Below, one piece after another: positions 1 to 5,421 of a DNA stretch of 6,568 nt; positions within the stretch are counted from its first letter, which is position 1, and every line of letters begins with the position of its first letter. Location: assembly GCA_013696385.1 (NCBI GenBank), contig JACCYR010000159.1, positions 1 to 6,568 of the forward strand, read 5' to 3'. The DNA comes from Acidobacteriota bacterium. Its GTDB lineage: Bacteria; Acidobacteriota; Blastocatellia; Pyrinomonadales; Pyrinomonadaceae. A program made the position numbers and the translations under genes. The notes beneath the pieces were generated by a model that was given only the letters and a program-made list of their open reading frames with translations, made no database searches and was not told the DNA's origin.

Positions 1-2
1 AG

Positions 3-41
3 CGAAGCGTCGCCGAAATTGCCAATTGTCAACCGTTTTAG
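3..41 (+). CDS. Possible last codons of an upstream gene (partial)
   Basis: The third forward frame is open from the window edge and ends at a TAG at 39-41, reading ...SVAEIANCQPF. The stop lies just before a hairpin-type repeat that looks intergenic, so this could be the C-terminus of a gene lying mostly outside the window. With only 12 codons it cannot be told from chance. The first two frames also run open past this point and through the repeat, to 105 and 184, which weakens the case. Confidence 0.2.
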   Translation, partial: RSVAEIANCQPF

Positions 42-46
42 ATTGC

Positions 47-76
47 CGGCGCAAGCCGTGCAGGCAAGATGCCTGC
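47..76. repeat. Tandem double-hairpin intergenic repeat (REP-like)
   Basis: Two perfect small stem-loops stand one base apart. The first is CGGC-GCAA-GCCG (47-58), a 4-bp stem closed by a GNRA-type tetraloop. The second is GCAGGCA-AGA-TGCCTGC (60-76), a 7-bp stem with a 3-nt loop. The block sits between a possible gene end and the start of the phosphodiesterase gene. GC-rich paired hairpins in an AT-richer spacer are typical of dispersed REP-like elements, and I associate the 'CAGGCAAGATGCCTGCG' pattern with intergenic repeats of Acidobacteriota genomes, from memory only. Only one copy is in this window, so its repeat status is inferred. It could also act as a weak terminator for an upstream gene, although no U-run follows. 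Confidence 0.5.
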
Positions 77-116
77 GCTCCCGACCAAAACACCTTTTGG
101 ATTAACTTTCTTAGTA

Positions 117-145
117 TTGATTCACATAATTTATTGCTAATTATG
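117..145 (+). promoter_or_regulatory. Weak sigma-70-like promoter candidate for the phosphodiesterase gene
   Basis: TTGATT (117-122) could serve as a -35 box, and ATTATG (140-145) lies 17 nt downstream as a poor -10 box; TAATTA at 138-143 is an alternative with a shorter spacer. The stretch is AT-rich, unlike the GC-rich repeat before it, and lies about 45 nt upstream of the start codon. The match is weak, and AT-rich spacers often yield such boxes by chance. Confidence 0.2.
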
Positions 146-187
146 CACGGCTATATGATTCGTTACCAAACCAAATATATTTGAGCT

Positions 188-1084
188 ATGAAAAAACTTT
201 TCCTTTGCGCGTTATTTTTATTTTCAATCAACACCTTCGCCCAAACCGCCGCGACGGTTGAAATTGAAGGACATCGCGGCGCACGCGGCTGGGTGCCCGA
301 AAACACGATTCCGTCTTTTATCAAAGCGTTGGAGTTCGGCGTGGACACCCTCGAACTCGACGCAGTTATCAGCCAGGATAACCAAATCGTCATTTCGCAC
401 GAGCCTTGGTTTTCATCCGTTATTTCCCTCGACAAAAACGGCAAACCGATTCCCGAAGACCGAGAGAAAGAATTCAATTTGTATAAAATGAATTATGCCG
501 AAATCAAACTTTACGATGTCGGAAGTCGCGGAAATAAAAATTTTCCCGAACAGCAAAAAATGAAGGTTTATAAACCTCTTCTAAAAGATGTATTTAACGA
601 AACGCAAAAATATATTCGGAAAAACAAATCGAAACCCGTCAAATACAACATCGAGATAAAATCAAATCCGGCAGGCGACAATGTTTTTCATCCGACACCC
701 GCGGTTTTTGCCAAACGGATTTACGACGAAGTTTTGGCGAACAAAATGCAAAAGAATGTGATAATCCAATCGTTCGACGTACGTCCGCTCAAGGAACTGC
801 GAAAACTTTCCGTTAAACTGCCGCTCGCTCTACTGGTTTCAAACAAGGACGGAATCGAAAAAAATCTGACAAGTCTCGGATTTCAACCCGACGCATACAG
901 CCCGCATTTCTCCCTGGTTGACGCGGCGATGGTTGCTTACTGTCGGACGCGCAACATCAAAATCGTGCCGTGGACGGTCAATGAAATTTCCGATTTAGAG
1001 AATATGAAAAAATTTGATTTGGACGGAATCATCTCCGATTATCCTGACCGCGCGATAAAAGTTTTTAGAAAAACGAAGCCGTAA
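188..1084 (+). CDS. Secreted glycerophosphodiester phosphodiesterase (GDPD family)
   Basis: This enzyme would hydrolyse glycerophosphodiesters, the products of phospholipid deacylation, to glycerol-3-phosphate and an alcohol. The 298-residue length is normal for a single-domain GDPD. Residues 1-19 form a signal peptide (MKK, hydrophobic core, then FAQ with likely cleavage after Ala18), so it acts outside the cytoplasm. The family motifs are present in order: GHRG at 28-31 followed by PENT at 37-40, the metal-ligand pair LELD at 55-58, catalytic His71 in SHEPW, EIK at 156-158, PWTVN at 261-265 and DGIISDYPD at 279-287. All expected catalytic residues (His29, Glu56, Asp58, His71) are therefore intact. 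No clear Shine-Dalgarno precedes the ATG, but this start gives a clean signal peptide. A strong terminator follows, so it is probably a single-gene transcript, functionally separate from the glycan genes downstream. The exact substrate (GlpQ- or UgpQ-like) cannot be told. Confidence 0.93.
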   Translation: MKKLFLCALFLFSINTFAQTAATVEIEGHRGARGWVPENTIPSFIKALEFGVDTLELDAVISQDNQIVISHEPWFSSVISLDKNGKPIPEDREKEFNLYKMNYAEIKLYDVGSRGNKNFPEQQKMKVYKPLLKDVFNETQKYIRKNKSKPVKYNIEIKSNPAGDNVFHPTPAVFAKRIYDEVLANKMQKNVIIQSFDVRPLKELRKLSVKLPLALLVSNKDGIEKNLTSLGFQPDAYSPHFSLVDAAMVAYCRTRNIKIVPWTVNEISDLENMKKFDLDGIISDYPDRAIKVFRKTKP

Positions 1085-1104
1085 AATTTTTCAACATAAT
1101 TGAG

Positions 1105-1144
1105 AAAAACTCGACGCAAAACCAAAAACTTGCGTCGAGTTTTT
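1105..1144. terminator. Strong stem-loop terminator, probably bidirectional
   Basis: A perfect 15-bp inverted repeat, AAAAACTCGACGCAA (1105-1119) and TTGCGTCGAGTTTTT (1130-1144), encloses a 10-nt loop. The A-run on the left and T-run on the right give a U-tract in both transcription directions. It begins 20 nt after the phosphodiesterase stop codon and would end that transcript. The second arm can also pair in a competing way with the loop (see findings). Confidence 0.9.
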
Positions 1145-1160
1145 GGTTGCGTCCGAATTT

Positions 1161-1237
1161 TCGATTAGAATAGTTACCCATTACGACGTTTCGCACGAAG
1201 ACGTTGAGAGAACTTTATAGCGATGCAGGAAATTTAA
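1161..1237 (+). pseudogene. Remnant of a threonine aldolase 3' end, frameshifted
   Basis: From 1161 the frame reads SIRIVTHYDVSHEDVERTL, then meets a TAG at 1218-1220. This closely resembles the C-terminal segment of low-specificity L-threonine aldolases (PLP-dependent beta-eliminating lyase family), which commonly carry an R(I/M/L)VTH.DV..EDVE.A pattern near the end. Shifting frame at 1220 continues as AMQEI and then TAA (1235-1237), which would restore a natural C-terminus; one base appears lost at about 1218-1220. Nothing of the aldolase body precedes it: a terminator lies directly upstream. It therefore looks like a dead 3' fragment left after deletion or replacement. The identity rests on about 20 residues recognised from memory, without alignment. 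Confidence 0.55.
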
Positions 1238-1347
1238 TGATACGTTAATGAAGAAAATCTCAACAATAAAACTTGAATGGAAAAAGCGCGAAGGCGTGGT
1301 TGAAGAACTGAAAGAAATTTTTTAATTTCATCGTTAATGAAGAAAAT
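1233..1347 (+). repeat. Imperfect direct repeat, two copies about 89 bp apart
   Basis: The 16-nt string CGTTAATGAAGAAAAT occurs exactly at 1243-1258 and 1332-1347. Similarity extends to the left: TTTAAT at 1233-1238 matches 1321-1326, with a 1-nt offset between the two. Each copy includes an ATG followed by AAGAAAAT (Met-Lys-Lys-Ile), so each opens a short frame: 25 codons (1248-1325) and 37 codons (1337-1450). A local duplication inside decaying intergenic DNA is the simplest reading. Confidence 0.6.
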
Positions 1348-1478
1348 TTATCTGAAAACATTATCTTCATTTTTCCTCAAGTTACCTTCGCACACGACGT
1401 TTATTCAACAATTGGCTAACTTGTGGCAAGCAAAGGTTCTTAACAGTTAAATTATATTTCTTCAAAAGCGAAAGTCCT
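1238..1478. other. AT-rich spacer without a recognisable gene
   Basis: Apart from the direct repeat this stretch holds two short frames, 1248-1325 (MKKISTIKLEWKK..., 25 residues) and 1337-1450 (MKKIYLKTLSSFF..., 37 residues). Neither has a convincing ribosome-binding site or a family I recognise. A third frame around 1340-1417 (NLSENIIFIF...) is also open. Overlapping weak frames of this kind fit degraded coding DNA. The promoter of the downstream glycosyltransferase should lie here: AT-rich sequence including TTATAT at 1452-1457 is a possible -10 region, but I find no matching -35 box. Confidence 0.45.
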
Positions 1479-2675
1479 ATGATTAAAATTATGTCTGATG
1501 AGAAAGATATGGAACTTTCAGTTGTGATGCCTTGTTTAAACGAATCTGATACGCTTGAAATTTGTATCCAAAAAGCTCAGAAAGCGATGAAAGACGCTTC
1601 AATTATTGGAGATATAATAGTTGCCGATAATGGAAGTACCGATGGCTCAATTGAAATTGCAGAGAGAAATGGAGCAAGAGTTATCCACGTCAAAGAAAAA
1701 GGCTATGGAAATGCTTTGATGGGTGGTATTGAGTCAGCAAATGGCAAATTTGTGATAATGGGTGATGCCGATGACAGTTATGATTTTCTCGAAATTCCAA
1801 GATTTGTCGAAAAACTGAGAGAAGGTTTTGATTTAGTTCAAGGTTGCCGATTGCCTTCGGGCGGCGGAACGGTTTTGCCAAATGCGATGCCATTTTTACA
1901 TCGCTGGTGGGGAAATCCGATGTTTTCACAAATGGTCAGACTTTGGTTTAAAGCACCGATTCACGATGTTTATTGCGGATTGCGAGGTTTTACAAAAGAG
2001 CATTATCTTAGCTTGAATCAGCGTTGCACAGGAATGGAGTTTGCGACAGAAATGATAATTAAGTCAAGCCTCTATTGTAAAACAAATGGCATAAAAATTG
2101 CCGAAGTTCCTATAACGCTTCATCCTGACGGCAGAAAATCTCACGCCCCACATCTTAAAACATTCCGCGACGGTTGGCGAACTTTGAGATTTTTCTTGAT
2201 GTATTCACCGCGTTGGCTTTTTTTGTTGCCTGGTTTTTTGCTGATTTTACTTGGTATCTTGGGTTATATCGCAGGTTTGTTAGGTTTTTCTATCAACAAT
2301 GAAGTAACTTTTGGGTTACATACGGTTTTGTTCGGGAGTTTGGCAATTTTATGCGGTTATCAGTCAGTTTTATTCGCCGTTTTTACCAAGACTTTTGCTA
2401 TTGGTGAAGGTTTAATGCCGGAAGATAGGAAACTTAACAAGTTTTTTGAGGTTATCAATCTTGAACGTGGTTTGATAATTTCCGCCATAATGCTTCTGGT
2501 TGGCTTTCTGTTTTTGGTAATTTCAATAAACGAATGGCGTGAAGTTAAATTTGGTGATTTAGATTATTCCCATACGATGCGGTATGTAATAACAGGTGCC
2601 ACTTTAGTTGCTTTAGGCTTCCAAACTCTTTTGTCAGGCTTTTTTGTGAGTATTTTGGGAATGAAAAGAAAATGA
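1479..2675 (+). CDS. Family 2 glycosyltransferase, DPM1/GtrB-like, with C-terminal membrane domain
   Basis: Likely transfers a sugar from a nucleotide-sugar to a polyprenyl phosphate at the cytoplasmic face of the inner membrane. The GT-A catalytic domain spans about residues 11-240: SVVMPCLNE at 14-22, VADNGSTDGS at 48-57, KGYGNAL at 74-80, and the metal-binding DXD-type signature GDADDSYD at 95-102. The segment VPITLHPDGRKSH (210-222) followed by FRDGWRTLRFFLMYSP is typical of the dolichyl-phosphate-mannose/glucose synthase-like branch. Four hydrophobic segments follow (about 244-268, 277-301, 331-350, 366-392), as in GtrB-type enzymes with a membrane anchor. The start is uncertain: Met1, Met5 and Met11 all precede the domain, none has a strong Shine-Dalgarno, and Met11 (1509) gives the compact start common in the family. 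Its stop overlaps the next start as ATGA, so the two are translated together. Base composition is AT-rich (20 of 60 GC at 1561-1620), unlike the flanking genes. Sugar and lipid specificity are unknown. Confidence 0.88.
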   Translation: MIKIMSDEKDMELSVVMPCLNESDTLEICIQKAQKAMKDASIIGDIIVADNGSTDGSIEIAERNGARVIHVKEKGYGNALMGGIESANGKFVIMGDADDSYDFLEIPRFVEKLREGFDLVQGCRLPSGGGTVLPNAMPFLHRWWGNPMFSQMVRLWFKAPIHDVYCGLRGFTKEHYLSLNQRCTGMEFATEMIIKSSLYCKTNGIKIAEVPITLHPDGRKSHAPHLKTFRDGWRTLRFFLMYSPRWLFLLPGFLLILLGILGYIAGLLGFSINNEVTFGLHTVLFGSLAILCGYQSVLFAVFTKTFAIGEGLMPEDRKLNKFFEVINLERGLIISAIMLLVGFLFLVISINEWREVKFGDLDYSHTMRYVITGATLVALGFQTLLSGFFVSILGMKRK

Positions 2676-3274
2676 ACGGTTTTGACCAATTACACGATAA
2701 ATATGTTCATAACCGGAGAGTTGTGAAACTCTCGGAACATCTGGCAAAACTAATTCCAATGGGCGCTAGTTTGCTTGATGTTGGTTGCGGCGATGGATTG
2801 ATTGCCAATCTTATTACGAAAAAACGAAGTGACATTAAAGTCAATGGAGTTGACGTTTTAATCCGAGAAAAAAGCTATTTTCCAATAGATAAATTTGATG
2901 GCGAACATCTGCCATATCCTGACAAAGATTTCGACGTAGTAATGTTAGTAGATGTTTTGCATCACACCGTAGACGCAAACATCCTTTTGTCAGAAGCAAA
3001 GCGTGTCGCCAGAAAATACATAATTCTCAAAGACCACACTTGCAATGGTTTTTTAGCTGGACCAACTTTAAGGTTTATGGATTACGTTGGAAATGCTAAA
3101 TACGGTGTTAATTTGCCTTACAATTATTGGTCAAAACAACAATGGCACGAATCCTTGGACAAACTTGGCGTAAAAATTGATTATTGGGAACAAAAATTGG
3201 AAATGTATCCAAAACCGGCAGATTATTTTTTTGGCAGAAATCTACATTTTATTGCCAAGTTGGAAATAAAATGA
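2672..3274 (+). CDS. Class I SAM-dependent methyltransferase (type 11-like)
   Basis: A 200-residue Rossmann-fold methyltransferase. Motif I is LLDVGCGDG at 34-42 (SAM binding), the acidic end of strand 2 is GVDV at 59-62, and the motif II/III region is HLPYPDKDFDVVMLVDVLHH at 79-98, with the post-I layout of the ubiE/type 11 family. The C-terminal third (DHTCNGF at 121-127, YGVNLPYNYW at 144-153) is not part of the core and probably shapes the acceptor site. No signal peptide or membrane segment is seen, so it is cytoplasmic. It starts inside the stop codon of the upstream glycosyltransferase (ATGA), which indicates translational coupling and a shared pathway; the substrate may be a sugar, a lipid-linked intermediate or a precursor, but this is inference. 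It shares the low GC of its partner (19 of 60 at 2821-2880). Confidence 0.87.
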   Translation: MNGFDQLHDKYVHNRRVVKLSEHLAKLIPMGASLLDVGCGDGLIANLITKKRSDIKVNGVDVLIREKSYFPIDKFDGEHLPYPDKDFDVVMLVDVLHHTVDANILLSEAKRVARKYIILKDHTCNGFLAGPTLRFMDYVGNAKYGVNLPYNYWSKQQWHESLDKLGVKIDYWEQKLEMYPKPADYFFGRNLHFIAKLEIK

Positions 3275-3318
3275 AAACAACCGACTTTATGGCATTTCAA
3301 CTTTGTCCGACTATTTAA
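3271..3318 (+). pseudogene. 15-codon stub with ATGA overlap: possible truncated third gene of the cassette
   Basis: An ATG at 3271 overlaps the methyltransferase stop as ATGA, exactly as the methyltransferase overlaps the glycosyltransferase before it. The frame reads MKTTDFMAFQLCPTI and stops with TAA at 3316-3318. It is too short for a recognisable product. The coupling geometry suggests either the front end of a gene whose body has been lost, or simple chance, since ATGA arises easily when a gene ends in AAATGA. The remaining 23 nt to the next gene hold only its ribosome-binding site. Confidence 0.3.
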
Positions 3319-3330
3319 GATAAATTTGTT

Positions 3331-3336
3331 GGGAAG
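3331..3336 (+). promoter_or_regulatory. Ribosome-binding site that decides the GT-C gene start
   Basis: GGGAAG ends 5 nt before the ATG at 3342, an acceptable Shine-Dalgarno. It favours 3342 over the later in-frame ATG at 3369, which has no such sequence upstream. Confidence 0.55.
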
Positions 3337-3341
3337 AATAA

Positions 3342-5165
3342 ATGAAAATCGAGGTTTTGTCCGTTATTATGAAGTGGCATAAAATATTCTTGATTCTAGG
3401 GATAATTTTTATTCTCACGGGGGTTTTTCTGCCGCGAGATTGGTATAACGCGGTGCCGAAATCCGAAGCTGATATGACGTGGATTAGGCAAGCCGACGAC
3501 TCCACCGCGTCAATTCAGAAACTGCCGCCGATAAAAGGCGTTACGCTATTGCAAATTTCCTTTGTTATCGAAGGATTGGCGTTTCTTTGGTTCGGATTGA
3601 AACGCCGAACCCACACACGCCTGTCCGACGACCAACGGCTTTTAATTACAACCGAAGAAAACAAAATTGATTTCGGCTTCGCTTCGTTTTGGTTGATGAC
3701 GGCGGTTACGGTCTTAGCCTTAGTTCTGCGGCTGTTTCATCTTGATTCAGAACTCTGGCTTGACGAGATTACGACGATTTTTTTCTTCAGCCCGATGCCG
3801 ACGTTGCACGTCCTAACTGGTTTCGTCAGTGCAAATAATCATTTGCTCAACACTTTATTAATGAAACTCGCCATCGCGTTTTTTGGCGAACAGGAATGGG
3901 CTGTTCGCCTTCCGGCAGCAATTTTCGGCGCGGCGACGATTCCCGTATTTTATTGGGTTTCTCGCTTGATGCTTTCGCAACGCTCCAGCCTTTGCGCCGC
4001 GCTACTCTTGGCAGTGTCGTATCATCACATCTTCTATTCACAAAACGTGCGCGGTTATTCGATGCAATTGTTTTTTACGACGCTTGCCTGCGGGCTGTTT
4101 GTCAAAGGATTACAAGAAGACCGCCTAAGAATCTGGATTTTATACGTCGCGGCAATGTTGCTTAATATGGCATCTTTACTGAACAGCAGTTTTGTCTTTG
4201 CCGCCCACATTTTAATCGGCGCGGTGGCACTCGTAATAATCAAGCGTCGCGGAGATTCGCCGTTTCCTCTTCTGTATCGGCTGATTGCCGTATTCGGCGT
4301 AACGGCGTTTCTGGTCTTTCAGCTTTATGCGACTTTTATTCCGCAAGCCTACGTTTATGCCCAAACCACTTGGAGCGATCCGGCAAGCGGTTACTCTCCG
4401 CTTTCGATGGAATTTGTGGCGGAAATGATTCGAGGTATTTCCGCCGGATTCGGAACAAGTCTGATATTGCTGGCGTTCCCTTTTGCCGCGACCGTCGCCG
4501 CCGTCGGATTCGTCGTTCTTTTCAAACGGCACTGGACATTGACCGCATCGCTTGTTTTGCCCGTCATTTTGACCGTCGCTTATTTGATATTAAATCGCCT
4601 CAACATCGCGCCCCGATTCCTTTTAATTGCTTCCCCTATCGCTATTTTGGTTATGATTCAAGGCATTGACAGCGTCGCTCAATTTATTGCCAACAAAGTC
4701 AGTCGAACACCGGACGTTTTATCGGCAAAACTTGCGACGGCGGTTGTGCTTTTAGGATGTGTTGTCTCGCTGGCTTCGCTCAGACGTTATTATTCCGTGC
4801 CGAAACAACCTTATCGCACTTCTTTGGCGTTTATCGAAGCGCAACGCAAACCCGGCGAGATAATTCTCGCTGTTCATCACATGGAAAACGGTTATCGTTT
4901 TTACGCCAAAGAATTTAATCTCAAAGAAGACGAAGATTTTTTTGCCGTGCGCTCGGTTAAAATGCTCGATTCGATTTTATCCGCACACGACGCGCGCGGC
5001 GCGTATTTGGTAACTACCCTGCCACGCGGTCTGCGCTTGACGCATCCCGACCTCGAAGCGCGGATCGGGCAAGATTGGGAAGTAGTGCAAACTTTTCCGG
5101 CAACTCTCGGCGATGCCGAAGTCTCGGTCTGGCGGCAACGTCAAAGCGATTTGTTTGAAAAATGA
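3342..5165 (+). CDS. GT-C integral membrane glycosyltransferase (GT39/PMT_2/ArnT-like)
   Basis: A 607-residue polytopic protein of the superfamily that transfers sugars from polyprenyl-phosphate carriers to lipid, glycan or protein acceptors on the outer side of the inner membrane. The core begins near residue 112: a membrane segment (114-133), then DSELWLDEI at 135-143, which carries the conserved first-loop acidic pair of the fold (Asp141-Glu142). NNHLLNTLLMKL (165-176), EWAVRLPAAIFG (185-196) and HHIFYSQNVRGYS (228-240) match PMT_2 landmarks. Several further hydrophobic helices run to about 478, including APRFLLIASP at 423-432. Residues 485-607 are a soluble, presumably periplasmic tail. 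Residues 1-111 are extra: two membrane segments (about 12-30 and 67-86) around a 35-residue polar loop, then a charged linker. It begins 67 bp after the methyltransferase with its own ribosome-binding site, and its GC is higher (37 of 60 at 4441-4500). Its stop overlaps the following fragment as ATGA. Donor and acceptor are unknown. Confidence 0.87.
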   Translation: MKIEVLSVIMKWHKIFLILGIIFILTGVFLPRDWYNAVPKSEADMTWIRQADDSTASIQKLPPIKGVTLLQISFVIEGLAFLWFGLKRRTHTRLSDDQRLLITTEENKIDFGFASFWLMTAVTVLALVLRLFHLDSELWLDEITTIFFFSPMPTLHVLTGFVSANNHLLNTLLMKLAIAFFGEQEWAVRLPAAIFGAATIPVFYWVSRLMLSQRSSLCAALLLAVSYHHIFYSQNVRGYSMQLFFTTLACGLFVKGLQEDRLRIWILYVAAMLLNMASLLNSSFVFAAHILIGAVALVIIKRRGDSPFPLLYRLIAVFGVTAFLVFQLYATFIPQAYVYAQTTWSDPASGYSPLSMEFVAEMIRGISAGFGTSLILLAFPFAATVAAVGFVVLFKRHWTLTASLVLPVILTVAYLILNRLNIAPRFLLIASPIAILVMIQGIDSVAQFIANKVSRTPDVLSAKLATAVVLLGCVVSLASLRRYYSVPKQPYRTSLAFIEAQRKPGEIILAVHHMENGYRFYAKEFNLKEDEDFFAVRSVKMLDSILSAHDARGAYLVTTLPRGLRLTHPDLEARIGQDWEVVQTFPATLGDAEVSVWRQRQSDLFEK

Positions 5166-5240
5166 AATACGAAACTCGTTGCATCAAAATCAGACTCAAG
5201 CCAAATTCAATCGACAAAGTTCGTGAATGGTCGAAAACTC
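5162..5240 (+). pseudogene. Truncated 5' end of a small gene, DUF6176-like
   Basis: The ATG overlaps the GT-C stop as ATGA. The first 26 codons read MKYETRCIKIRLKP... up to VREWSKT, which I recognise as resembling the N-terminus of DUF6176 proteins, small (about 100-residue) cytosolic proteins of unknown function that often begin with a C(I/V)(R/K)I.LKPGS..(K/R)VREW pattern. After Lys-Thr the resemblance stops. The frame continues with low-quality sequence (QINCISGSKTH...) and ends at 5347, giving 61 residues in all. The family body that should follow (E-rich helix, then beta strands) is missing. The likely reading is a gene cut at about 5231-5245 and joined to unrelated DNA. The family name is from memory, and the alternative is a short novel protein. 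Confidence 0.45.
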
Positions 5241-5421
5241 AGATCAACTGCATCAGTGGCTCGAAAACGCACGCGATCCGACTTGGGTTCTATTCACCTT
5301 CGCGAGTGAGTTGCGGATTACCACACCAGAACTCCATGACTGGTTGATGACTGCCGCCACGCATGAGGCGATTGTTCCGGGAGCCATTGGAGACGGAGCG
5401 GTACAAGTTCGTCTATGTTAG
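5231..5421 (+). pseudogene. 3' fragment of an unrecognised gene, missing its front
   Basis: In a different frame from the preceding fragment, codons from about 5231 to the TAG at 5419-5421 read as good protein: DQLHQWLENARDPTW, then VLFTFASELRITTPELHDWL, ending GAIGDGAVQVRLC. Codon usage is ordinary and there is no internal stop. An ATG at 5227 lies just after a TGA (5224-5226) and inside the preceding gene's Arg-Glu-Trp codons, so it is probably not a native start. The end overlaps the next gene by 7 nt (ATGTTAG at 5415-5421), a normal operon join. It therefore looks like the tail of the gene that used to precede the zinc-ribbon methyltransferase. I do not recognise the family. Translation from 5227 as a 64-residue protein cannot be excluded. 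Confidence 0.45.

Noticed and set aside
163..477. Open frame of 104 codons on the minus strand
   Set aside because: It lies antisense to the phosphodiesterase, which has complete family motifs and a signal peptide; the minus product shows no recognisable pattern.
1248..1450. Two short MKKI-starting frames as real small proteins or a toxin-antitoxin pair
   Set aside because: They have no ribosome-binding site, no family pattern, a shared repeated start, and lie in DNA that already carries a decayed gene end.
3896..4669. Several overlapping frames of 62-106 codons on both strands inside the GT-C gene
   Set aside because: They are Arg/Ser-rich shadow products of a GC-richer coding region. The main frame has continuous membrane segments and GT-C motifs.
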